Source: Faecalicoccus sp. (GTDB lineage: Bacteria > Bacillota_I > Bacilli_A > Erysipelotrichales > Erysipelotrichaceae). Taken from it: 11,541 bases of DNA. Positions within the stretch are counted from its first letter, which is position 1; every line of letters starts with the position of its first letter. Both the position numbers and the translations under genes were made by a program. The notes beneath the pieces were generated by a model. It did not search any database. It was not told the origin of the DNA and was given only the letters and a program-made list of their open reading frames with translations. Of this stretch, positions 5,236 through 11,541 are shown piece after piece. Location of the stretch: the NCBI GenBank assembly GCA_017941505.1, contig JAGAWH010000062.1, forward strand, positions 1 to 11,541, in the 5' to 3' direction.

Positions 5236-5997
5236 ATGAAAATGACAGATAAAGCGCAAGAATACCATGAAAAGATGTTTCCCGGATATGTATCCGATTT
5301 CTTACGAACCGATCCGGAGTTTATTGAACGATTTGATAATTTCGCATTTGATGAGGTGGTAAACCATGATGATTTATCTGATCATGACCGTTTTATGGCC
5401 ATCTTAGCGGTGCTGTTAGGATCGCAAAGCGTGGATGAATTTCGAGGTATGGTTAATGCTTCATTGAATTTTGGAGCACTGAATCCGGTAGAGATTAAGG
5501 AAATCGTTTATCAGGCAACAGCTTACTTAGGAATCGGACGCATATTTCCGTTCTTAAAGGCTGTTAATGAAATTTTGGAAAGCCGCGGTATTGAATTGCC
5601 TTTGGAAGGACAGGCAACAACTACAATAGACAATCGTCGTGAAATGGGTACGAAAGCCCAGGTTGATATTTTCGGCGATTCTATGCAGGATTTCTGGAAA
5701 TCCGGACCGGAAGAAAGCCGTCATATCAATTATTGGCTGGCTGATAACTGCTTCGGTGATTATTACACAAGAACAGGTTTGGATTTAGCACATCGTGAAA
5801 TGATTACTTTCTGCTTCTTATATGCACAGGGTGGCTGTGAACCGCAGCTGTTAGGACACGCAGCCGCTAATATGCGCCTAGGTAACGATAAGGTATATTT
5901 GATCAAGATTATTTCTCAATGTATTCCGTTCATGGGATATCCACGTACATTAAACGCATTACGTATCATCAATGAAGCTGCAGATCAAGGAGAGTAA
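5236..5997 (+). CDS. Two-domain carboxymuconolactone-decarboxylase-like protein
   Basis: This 253-residue protein contains two CMD/AhpD-fold repeats, roughly residues 47-117 and 184-253. Each ends in the family pattern G-x-x-R-x-x-x-x-x-x-x (GIGRIFPFLKAV at 99-110; GYPRTLNALRII at 234-245). The first has NFGALNPVEIKEIVYQATAY, the second GHAAANMRLGND. Family members include gamma-carboxymuconolactone decarboxylase and AhpD-type peroxidases; the AhpD CxxC pair is absent (only Cys201 in the matching region), so a thiol peroxidase role is unlikely. GGAGG at 5223-5227 lies 8 nt before the ATG at 5236; an in-frame ATG at 5221 overlaps that site and is disfavoured. It heads a four-gene operon and is followed 5 nt later by a flavodoxin. 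Its reaction is unknown. Confidence 0.88.
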   Translation: MKMTDKAQEYHEKMFPGYVSDFLRTDPEFIERFDNFAFDEVVNHDDLSDHDRFMAILAVLLGSQSVDEFRGMVNASLNFGALNPVEIKEIVYQATAYLGIGRIFPFLKAVNEILESRGIELPLEGQATTTIDNRREMGTKAQVDIFGDSMQDFWKSGPEESRHINYWLADNCFGDYYTRTGLDLAHREMITFCFLYAQGGCEPQLLGHAAANMRLGNDKVYLIKIISQCIPFMGYPRTLNALRIINEAADQGE

Positions 5998-6002
5998 ATA
6001 AA

Positions 6003-6518
6003 ATGAACAATTTAATTATCTATTATTCAAGAAAAGGACAGAACTATGTAAATGGGTCTATCAAAAATCTAAAAAAAGGAAATACCGAGATTGTGGCGGA
6101 ATTTATTCGTGATGCCGTTGGCGGAGATCTCTTTGAGATTGAAACGGTAAAGGAATACGATCCCGACTATACCGCATGTACCGAAGAGGCAATGGCCGAA
6201 CTAAGAGCACATGCCCGTCCGGAGTTGAAAAAGTATTTGGAAGATATTTCTAAATATGACAATATCTTCATCTGTGGACCATGTTGGTGGGGAACCTATC
6301 CGATGCCGGTTTTCTCCTGCATTGAAAATTTAGATTTCACAGGTAAGAAGGTATTCCCGTTAATGACGCACGAAGGAAGTGGCTTAGGGCATTGTGAAAA
6401 GGATTTAAAAGGCATCTGCAAAGGAGCCGAATTTGGAAAAGGCTTAGCTGTCCATGGAGCAGCTGCTCCTACTTCAAGATCAACGGTTTCATCATGGGCC
6501 GAGAAATGTGTGAAATAG
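6003..6518 (+). CDS. Flavodoxin family protein
   Basis: This 171-residue cytoplasmic protein has the flavodoxin fold and should bind FMN and carry electrons. The N-terminal strand LIIYYSRKGQNY leads into an enlarged phosphate-binding loop that ends in KGNTEIVAEFI (25-35). The isoalloxazine loops are GPCWWGTYPMPV (92-103) and THEGSGLGH (122-130). This long-loop form is known to me from many clostridial and lactobacilli flavodoxins placed beside oxidoreductases. AAGGAGAG (5988-5995), inside the end of the CMD gene, serves as ribosome binding site, and the ADH gene follows after 9 nt. A role in reducing or supporting its operon partners is inference; it could also be an independent NAD(P)H:quinone or nitro reductase-like enzyme. 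Confidence 0.92.
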   Translation: MNNLIIYYSRKGQNYVNGSIKNLKKGNTEIVAEFIRDAVGGDLFEIETVKEYDPDYTACTEEAMAELRAHARPELKKYLEDISKYDNIFICGPCWWGTYPMPVFSCIENLDFTGKKVFPLMTHEGSGLGHCEKDLKGICKGAEFGKGLAVHGAAAPTSRSTVSSWAEKCVK

Positions 6519-6527
6519 AGGTGCAAT

Positions 6528-7706
6528 ATGAACGATTTTACATTTCAAAATACCACTAAGGTGTATTTCGGAAAGAATCAGCTTTCCAATTTATCGAAGG
6601 AAGTTAAAAAATACGGAAACCGTATCTTAATTGTATACGGCGGTGGGTCCATTAAAAAGATGGGTTTATATGATAAGGTGATGAATGAACTTACATCCAA
6701 TGATATCGAAGTTTATGAATTATCCGGTGTAGAACCAAATCCCCGCCATACAACCGTAAACAGAGGAGCAGCTCTCTGTAAGGAAAAAGATATCCAGGTT
6801 GTACTTGGAATCGGCGGAGGCTCCTGCATCGATTGCGCAAAGGGAATTGCGGCAGCAGCTGTTTATGAAGGGGATAACTGCTGGGATTTAGTTGAAAGAA
6901 AACAACCGATTGAAGAGGCTTTAGCGGTATTCGCAATGCCAACGGCAGCGTCTACCGGTTCAGAAATGGATAAAAGCTGTGTCATCTCCAATATGGATTT
7001 AAATTTAAAAATCGGATATAACGGGGAAGCGATTCGACCAAAGGTATCTTTCTTAGATCCGACCAATACATTTACGGTATCTAAATATCAAACAGCCTGC
7101 GGTGGTTTTGATATCATGTGTCATTTCTTTGATTTGAACTACTTCACAAAAGATGAGAAATATGAACTTCAAAACGGTGTTGTGGAAAGTCTTTTAAGAA
7201 CGGTATATCACAATATTCCGATCGCCTTAGAAAAACCGGATGATTACAGCGCCCGTGCTAACTTATTATGGGCAGCCTCCTGGGCGCTCAACAGCTTCTG
7301 TACCAGCGGTATGCGCCAGGCAGCCAGCTGCCACAGCATGGAACATGAATTATCCGCTTATTATGACTTAACCCACGGTTTAGGCCTGGCGATTCTGGTG
7401 CCTAGATGGATGCAGTACCTGCATGACCGCGATGAAACCGTACATGAAGATTTCAATACCTTTGGCGTGAATGTATTAGGTTTAGCACCATCCGCAACCA
7501 TCAAAGAAGGTTCCCAGAGGGCAATCGATACTTTATCGGATTATGTTTATAAAACATTAGGTTTAAAGAGTACGCTTACAGAATGCGGTATCGATGATTC
7601 TAAGTTTGAAGAAATGGCTGCGAACTGCACGCATGGAAGTGTGATTAACGGATATCGTCCTCTCACAAAGGAAGACGTTGTAAATATTTATAGGATGTGT
7701 CTGTAA
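6528..7706 (+). CDS. Iron-containing alcohol dehydrogenase (BDH/YqhD-like)
   Basis: This 392-residue enzyme belongs to the group III metal-dependent alcohol dehydrogenases, which interconvert aldehydes and alcohols with NAD(P)H. The nucleotide-binding domain has VYGGGSIKKMGLYDKV (36-51) and GIGGGSCIDCAKG (94-106). The metal site is complete: Asp195 and His199 in FDIMCH, His273 in MEHELSAYYD, and His283 in THGLGLAI. The pattern is that of butanol dehydrogenase and YqhD rather than of propanediol or glycerol dehydrogenase. YqhD-type enzymes are known to reduce toxic short-chain aldehydes, which fits a stress operon. Spacing is 9 nt from the flavodoxin stop, and its own stop directly abuts the next start. 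Substrate and cofactor preference are not visible. Confidence 0.96.
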   Translation: MNDFTFQNTTKVYFGKNQLSNLSKEVKKYGNRILIVYGGGSIKKMGLYDKVMNELTSNDIEVYELSGVEPNPRHTTVNRGAALCKEKDIQVVLGIGGGSCIDCAKGIAAAAVYEGDNCWDLVERKQPIEEALAVFAMPTAASTGSEMDKSCVISNMDLNLKIGYNGEAIRPKVSFLDPTNTFTVSKYQTACGGFDIMCHFFDLNYFTKDEKYELQNGVVESLLRTVYHNIPIALEKPDDYSARANLLWAASWALNSFCTSGMRQAASCHSMEHELSAYYDLTHGLGLAILVPRWMQYLHDRDETVHEDFNTFGVNVLGLAPSATIKEGSQRAIDTLSDYVYKTLGLKSTLTECGIDDSKFEEMAANCTHGSVINGYRPLTKEDVVNIYRMCL

Positions 7707-8069
7707 ATGGATGCCGTTAAAGAAGCCTATAAAGAAATGTATCGCACCATGAGTGCGAAGCTGCCTGATGGTCTGGCAGCGGTTCTGGATGATAGCTTTG
7801 AGTTAGTCCATATGACGGGTGCCCGTATGAATAAATCCGAGTTTATCGATGCGGTAATGGATGGGACTTTAAATTACTATGAATATCATCATGATGATAT
7901 CGAAGTCGATATGATTAGTGATCATATTGCGACACTGGAAGGAAAAACGCAGGTGAATGCAGCTGTTTACGGCGGTGGAAGACATACCTGGAGACTTCAG
8001 CAGGATTGTAATTTAATACAAAAAAATGGCAGATGGCTGATTACGAAAGCTGTCGCATCAACCTATTAG
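7707..8069 (+). CDS. NTF2/SnoaL-like small protein
   Basis: This 120-residue protein has the look of a nuclear-transport-factor-2-like or SnoaL-type cone fold: a helical N terminus (MDAVKEAYKEMYRTMSAKL, then DGLAAVLDDSFELVHMTG) and a C-terminal set of strands (MISDHIATLEGKTQVNAAVYG, GGRHTWRLQQDCNLIQKNGRWLITKAVAS). The W-R-L...NG-x-W-x-I ending is typical of the family. Members serve as small-molecule isomerases, cyclases or binding proteins. Its ATG starts on the base after the ADH stop (TAAATG), and the upstream AGGATG is weak, so translation is probably coupled to the dehydrogenase. It ends the operon, with a terminator overlapping its stop. Its function in the pathway is not known. Confidence 0.8.
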   Translation: MDAVKEAYKEMYRTMSAKLPDGLAAVLDDSFELVHMTGARMNKSEFIDAVMDGTLNYYEYHHDDIEVDMISDHIATLEGKTQVNAAVYGGGRHTWRLQQDCNLIQKNGRWLITKAVASTY

Positions 8070-8097
8070 AGCAGTTTTTAAAACTGTTCTTTTTTTA
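8068..8097 (+). terminator. Intrinsic terminator of the CMD-flavodoxin-ADH-NTF2 operon
   Basis: AGAGCAGTTTT (8068-8078) pairs with AAAACTGTTCT (8080-8090) with one wobble pair and a minimal loop, followed by a run of T to 8096. The stop codon TAG (8067-8069) overlaps the left arm. Confidence 0.9.
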
Positions 8098-8104
8098 TGG
8101 GATG

Positions 8105-8133
8105 GCGTAAACTATAATAAAGGTAGCGTAACC
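8105..8133 (+). promoter_or_regulatory. Promoter -10 of the phosphatase-glycosidase unit, flanked by direct repeats
   Basis: A perfect TATAAT lies at 8113-8118; the best -35 position (8090-8095) is only a T run, so the promoter may need help. Copies of GCGTAAAC and GCGTAACC (8105-8112 and 8126-8133) flank the -10 with a 21-bp period and could be operator half-sites. Confidence 0.45.
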
Positions 8134-8171
8134 ATTCAAAATCACATAATAGGATCAAGAAGGAAGAAGAC

Positions 8172-8726
8172 ATGGGATGTTTTTATTTTGTGCGGCATGG
8201 TGAGTCTTTTTGGAATGTCGAAAATAAGGTTTGTGGTATCACAGATATTGGATTAACAGAAACCGGGCATAAACAGGCTGAACAGGCTGCTGATATCATT
8301 CGCCAATCCAATTTACATATTGATGAAATCTGGTATTCACCCTTATCGAGGGCAAAAGAGACGGCAGTATGTATTGCGGAAAACACAGGAATTCCGTTAA
8401 AGGAAGAGCCACGGGTATTGGAACAGAATTTTGGCTCGTTTGAGGGAACGGACCGGCATTCACAAGTTTTTAAAGAGGCCAGAATGCAGTTTATCAATCA
8501 TTATAACGGTGGAGAAACGATGTTTCAGATGGCACAGAGAATTTATAATTTACTGGATGAAATTCAGGAAATCTCTGAATATAAGACCATTTTACTTGTA
8601 TCCCACAGCGGTGTTGCCAGAGTCGTTCAATCCTATTTTCACGATATGACAAATGAAGAATTTGCTGGCTTCCGGATACCGAATTGTAAAATTTTGAAAT
8701 ATGAATTCAATCAAAAGGAGTGTTAA
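8172..8726 (+). CDS. Histidine phosphatase family protein
   Basis: This 184-residue protein is a member of the histidine phosphatase (phosphoglycerate-mutase-like) superfamily, cytoplasmic enzymes that pass phosphate through a phospho-histidine. The N-terminal motif FVRHGES (6-12) gives the nucleophile His9. Further conserved residues are Arg60 in SPLSRAKET, the acidic partner Glu84 in LEQNFGSFEG, and the second His145 in VSHSG. The set is complete, so it should be active, but members act on sugar phosphates, nucleotides, alpha-ribazole phosphate and others, so the substrate is open. GAAGGAAG near 8159 precedes the ATG. The GH106-like gene begins 3 nt after its stop, with AAGGAG (8715-8720) inside this gene, so the two are co-expressed. 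Confidence 0.93.
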   Translation: MGCFYFVRHGESFWNVENKVCGITDIGLTETGHKQAEQAADIIRQSNLHIDEIWYSPLSRAKETAVCIAENTGIPLKEEPRVLEQNFGSFEGTDRHSQVFKEARMQFINHYNGGETMFQMAQRIYNLLDEIQEISEYKTILLVSHSGVARVVQSYFHDMTNEEFAGFRIPNCKILKYEFNQKEC

Positions 8727-8729
8727 AAA

Positions 8730-11411
8730 ATGACATTTAAAAATCCGCCAATGAAATATCGCCCCAAGGCAAGATATTGGATTCCTGCAGGAATGACACG
8801 TAAAGAAGATTTAGAATATGATGTAAAGGATTTAAAAGAAAGAGGATTTGGAAGTATTGAAGTTGTTTCTTTACTCCCGTTTGGACAGAAAGCGGAACTG
8901 GGTTATGAATGGGGCTCCCAGGCTTTCATTGATGGTTTAAAAGCTATCCTGGCAACTGCCAGACAGGAAGGCATGACAGTTGATATTGCCAATGGACCGG
9001 CATGGCCGATTTCTATGCCTTCATTAACCAATCCAAATGATGAAGGCGCTTTGTACGAGCTGACATGGGGCACCAAAACAGTATCGGAAATGAAAGAGAA
9101 TGCTTCACTTCCTAAAAGACGAATCGTTCATGAAGAAGCTGAATCTAAACTGAATTCGATATTTATGTATAAAGAGATAGAAGATCACATTCTTCAAAAA
9201 GACAGCTATGTGGATTTGATGCCTTTTGTGGATGGTGATCATCTAAAATATGACTTTAAAGATATGGAAGACAGTTATCGAATCTTTGCGTTTTATGAGC
9301 AGCCTGCCTGCCATAAAGTAGGCAATTATTATGTGATCGATCATCTAAGTCAAAAAGGGGCTGCCATCTGCCGCAATTATTGGCTTTCTGTGATTTATCC
9401 GCAAATTAAAGAATACGATGATGTGCTTGAATATATTTTCTGTGATTCTATGGAATATAAGGTATCTATGGAATGGACAAGAGGCTTTGAAGCAATTTTC
9501 AAAGAAAAGAAGGGGTATGATATAAGACCGTATCTTACCCTTATTTCAACCCTGGATACATACCCGAAAAATGATCCGGCCGGATATTGTTTTGAAGATG
9601 ATGTATTTACCCGTGCTGTAAAACGCGATTACTACGATGTTTTGACAAGCTGTTATGTAGAAGGTCATTTAAAACCGTTGGAGGCTATGGCCAAAGAAAT
9701 GAATATGAAGCTTCGTTATCAAGTGGCTTATAATAAGCCATTTGAGATGGATGCCTCCGTATCTGCTGTAAGCTGTCCGGAAAACGAGGCATTAAAGCGT
9801 CCTACCTTTGATAATTTAAAGGTGATGGCAGGCGCTGTTCATGTGATGCATAAGCCAATCTATTCCTTTGAATGTTCGGCAGAATTTGATAATGCCTATG
9901 GTCAGAGTCCCGAGGATTTGATGTGGTGGATCAAACGCGGATGGGCCGGCGGCATGAACCAGCAGGTATTCCATGGAATTTCTTATCGCGGAGGATATGA
10001 TGGACCGGGTAACGATCAAGGCTTTGTCCCAAATACGGCATGGCCGGGATTCGAAGCGTTTGGAAAGATGGCTTCCAATTATTGGAACCGCACGCTGGAT
10101 ATTGAATCTGAATACAATATGTTGACAGCTATTGCCCGCATGAACGGTATCTTACAAAAAACACATAAGGTAGACCTGGCAATCTGTCGTCATGATTTTA
10201 TCAATGATGGTAAAGGGGAAGATGGCTGGCATTTATTAAAAGATGGTATGGATATTATCAAGGCAGGCTACAGCTATGACTTTGTCTCACCTTCTTTACT
10301 CAAGGATGCAGTTGTAACAGATGGAGTACTTGATGTAGATGGCCCTGCTTATAAGGGTATGATCATTATGGATGGAACGGTTCTATCCAATGAAGATATC
10401 AAGATTCTATCTCGTCTGGCTGATGATGGATTCCCTATCTATGTATATGGCTCGATATCAGATGATCCATTCTATGTGGGGGATGTAGATCATAAGGCTG
10501 TTGTGATGGAGCTGTACCATAAATGTATCCGTGCCAATGATTTTGATCAGCTGTTAAGAAGAGTATTCCGTTACGGTATCCCGGAAAGATGTCAATATTT
10601 GGAACCGCAGACAGTGATCAGTACCGTGGTAGAAGATGAAAAACGCAAGTATTATTTCTTCTACAACTATTCCATGGTTGATTATGGATTCTATAAAGAA
10701 ATTAATCCGGATAAGGCTGTATTCCATCCTGACAGTATCTATCCGACCATTGATAAGGAGCACCGCTTCCGTGAAAAGACATTAAAGCTGGAATTGGAAG
10801 AAGATCAATATCCGGTATGGCTGGATTATACAACAGGTAATTATTACGCGCTTCCATATAAGCGGGATGATGCCGGATTCAGCTTGAAATTTAGAATGAA
10901 AAAGGATGAAGCGGTTGTGATCACAACGGTCACCAAAGATGAATACCAAAAACTGGAATTGGATCATATTCATACCCTTGTCAGTGAAAAAGTCGGCGAA
11001 ATCGATTCTATGACTTTGAGCCTGTATCCTTTGGTTCCTAATACAGATTCACGCTACTTTGTCGATCATACTTACCAAACCGGTGAAAGTATGGAAGTAA
11101 AAGCACCGTTTAAGGGAAATGAAGGACTCGACTTTGATGCCGGTAAGATGGTTTATGAAGGAGATTTCCACGTAGAAGAAACAGGAGATTACCGTATTAA
11201 AATAGAAGAAATGTATGACTGGTGCCACGTTGAACTGGATGGAAAGTCTCATACCGTTTGGATGCGGGATGAGCCATCCATTGAGCTGTATCAATTAGAG
11301 GCAGGAAGCCATCATATCAAATTGACGGTTTATACCAACCTTCGTCAAATGCTCACAAAAGAAAAAACCAAATACGGTATTTTTGGAAAGATTCGCATTT
11401 ATAAATATTAA
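8730..11411 (+). CDS. GH106-like glycoside hydrolase (alpha-L-rhamnosidase-related)
   Basis: This 893-residue protein resembles the GH106 alpha-L-rhamnosidase family. The N-terminal barrel shows RPKARYWIPAG (11-21), then GFGSIEVVSLLPFG, WGSQAFIDGLKAIL (61-74) and VDIANGPAWPISMP (84-97). Central family segments are YIFCDSMEYKVSMEWT (235-250), KGYDIRPYLTLI (261-272), SFECSAEF (379-386) and GGMNQQVFHGISY (407-419). Acidic residues such as Glu242 and Glu381 are candidates for catalysis or metal binding. The last 100 residues (YEGDFHVEETGDYRIKIEE, then WCHVELDGK and ending in FGKIRIYKY) look like a carbohydrate-binding beta-sandwich. There is no signal peptide, so it should work inside the cell on imported glycosides. 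It is shorter than many GH106 enzymes. The exact sugar is uncertain. Confidence 0.85.
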   Translation: MTFKNPPMKYRPKARYWIPAGMTRKEDLEYDVKDLKERGFGSIEVVSLLPFGQKAELGYEWGSQAFIDGLKAILATARQEGMTVDIANGPAWPISMPSLTNPNDEGALYELTWGTKTVSEMKENASLPKRRIVHEEAESKLNSIFMYKEIEDHILQKDSYVDLMPFVDGDHLKYDFKDMEDSYRIFAFYEQPACHKVGNYYVIDHLSQKGAAICRNYWLSVIYPQIKEYDDVLEYIFCDSMEYKVSMEWTRGFEAIFKEKKGYDIRPYLTLISTLDTYPKNDPAGYCFEDDVFTRAVKRDYYDVLTSCYVEGHLKPLEAMAKEMNMKLRYQVAYNKPFEMDASVSAVSCPENEALKRPTFDNLKVMAGAVHVMHKPIYSFECSAEFDNAYGQSPEDLMWWIKRGWAGGMNQQVFHGISYRGGYDGPGNDQGFVPNTAWPGFEAFGKMASNYWNRTLDIESEYNMLTAIARMNGILQKTHKVDLAICRHDFINDGKGEDGWHLLKDGMDIIKAGYSYDFVSPSLLKDAVVTDGVLDVDGPAYKGMIIMDGTVLSNEDIKILSRLADDGFPIYVYGSISDDPFYVGDVDHKAVVMELYHKCIRANDFDQLLRRVFRYGIPERCQYLEPQTVISTVVEDEKRKYYFFYNYSMVDYGFYKEINPDKAVFHPDSIYPTIDKEHRFREKTLKLELEEDQYPVWLDYTTGNYYALPYKRDDAGFSLKFRMKKDEAVVITTVTKDEYQKLELDHIHTLVSEKVGEIDSMTLSLYPLVPNTDSRYFVDHTYQTGESMEVKAPFKGNEGLDFDAGKMVYEGDFHVEETGDYRIKIEEMYDWCHVELDGKSHTVWMRDEPSIELYQLEAGSHHIKLTVYTNLRQMLTKEKTKYGIFGKIRIYKY

Positions 11412-11414
11412 CAT

Positions 11415-11439
11415 GAAGGTCCGTTTTGGACCTTCTTTT
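11415..11439 (+). terminator. Intrinsic terminator after the GH106-like gene
   Basis: GAAGGTCC (11415-11422) pairs with GGACCTTC (11428-11435) around a GTTTT loop, followed by a T run. It lies 3 nt after the stop codon and closes the phosphatase-glycosidase operon. Confidence 0.87.
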
Positions 11440-11460
11440 CTAATTGTGGTACACTATAAC
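11426..11460 (+). promoter_or_regulatory. Candidate promoter for the gene at the right edge
   Basis: TTGGAC (11426-11431, within the terminator hairpin) and TACACT (11450-11455) are 18 bp apart, with an extended -10 TGG just before TACACT. TATAAC (11455-11460) is an alternative -10 with no good -35. Confidence 0.4.
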
Positions 11461-11486
11461 GGTACTTTTAAAAGGGGGAAATTCAA

Positions 11487-11541
11487 ATGATCGAAAAATT
11501 TGATGTGATGATTACACCTTATCAGCTTCAAAGAATGATAC
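11487..11541 (+). CDS. N terminus of an unidentified protein (partial)
   Basis: An ATG at 11487 opens a frame that runs to the window edge and encodes 18 residues, MIEKFDVMITPYQLQRMI. The strong site AAAAGGGGGAA (about 11470-11480) lies at the right distance upstream, and a promoter-like sequence follows the preceding terminator, so a new transcription unit begins here. The opening is reminiscent of cytoplasmic esterases that start with a short strand before a basic 'R-x-x-R-x-Y-x-P' region, but this is too short to name. Confidence 0.7.
   Translation, partial: MIEKFDVMITPYQLQRMI

Noticed and set aside
8431..8649. A 72-codon frame inside the histidine phosphatase gene.
   Set aside because: It is out of frame within an intact conserved gene and has no ribosome binding site of its own.

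Overview
The window reads as an AT-rich chromosomal segment of a low-GC Gram-positive bacterium (Bacillota). Strong AGGAGG-type ribosome binding sites, rplM-rpsI behind a short leader, U-tailed intrinsic terminators, and the mix of a YjjU-like patatin, a BDH-type alcohol dehydrogenase and a clostridial-type flavodoxin all fit a gut Firmicute. Erysipelotrichia is my best guess; that lineage is inference from family resemblance, not proven here. Every complete gene lies on the + strand. Only the first codons of a divergent gene at the left edge are on the - strand.

Layout. (1) 1-259: a divergent intergenic region with a tandem pair of 19-bp sites, a near-consensus promoter and a hairpin leader for rplM. 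(2) 260-1117: rplM-rpsI (ribosomal proteins L13 and S9), closed by a terminator at 1142-1171. (3) 1172-1693: a solitary HicB-like antitoxin gene with its own promoter, followed by a second terminator hairpin identical in sequence to the rpsI one, so the gene sits between 34-bp direct repeats. (4) 1725-2120: a small two-helix membrane protein of unknown function. (5) 2135-5155: promoter, patatin-like phospholipase, MFS transporter and LysR regulator, tightly packed and ended by a terminator that overlaps the lysR stop. (6) 5180-8097: a second operon with its own promoter and dyad symmetry: a two-domain carboxymuconolactone-decarboxylase-like protein, a flavodoxin, an iron-dependent alcohol dehydrogenase and an NTF2/SnoaL-like protein, ended by a strong terminator. 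(7) 8113-11439: histidine phosphatase and a GH106-like glycoside hydrolase, then a terminator. (8) 11426-11541: promoter and first 18 codons of another gene.

How the genes may work together. The adjacent LysR protein is the obvious candidate regulator of the CMD-flavodoxin-ADH-NTF2 operon. That set has the parts of a small redox pathway: an FMN electron carrier, an NAD(P)H-dependent carbonyl reductase, and two small-fold proteins able to act on or bind an organic substrate. Detoxification of a reactive aldehyde, quinone or other electrophile is the simplest reading, but the substrate is unknown. The GH106-like enzyme lacks a signal peptide, which suggests intracellular processing of a rhamnose-type or related glycoside. 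No CRISPR array, tRNA, rRNA, transposase or integrase was seen.
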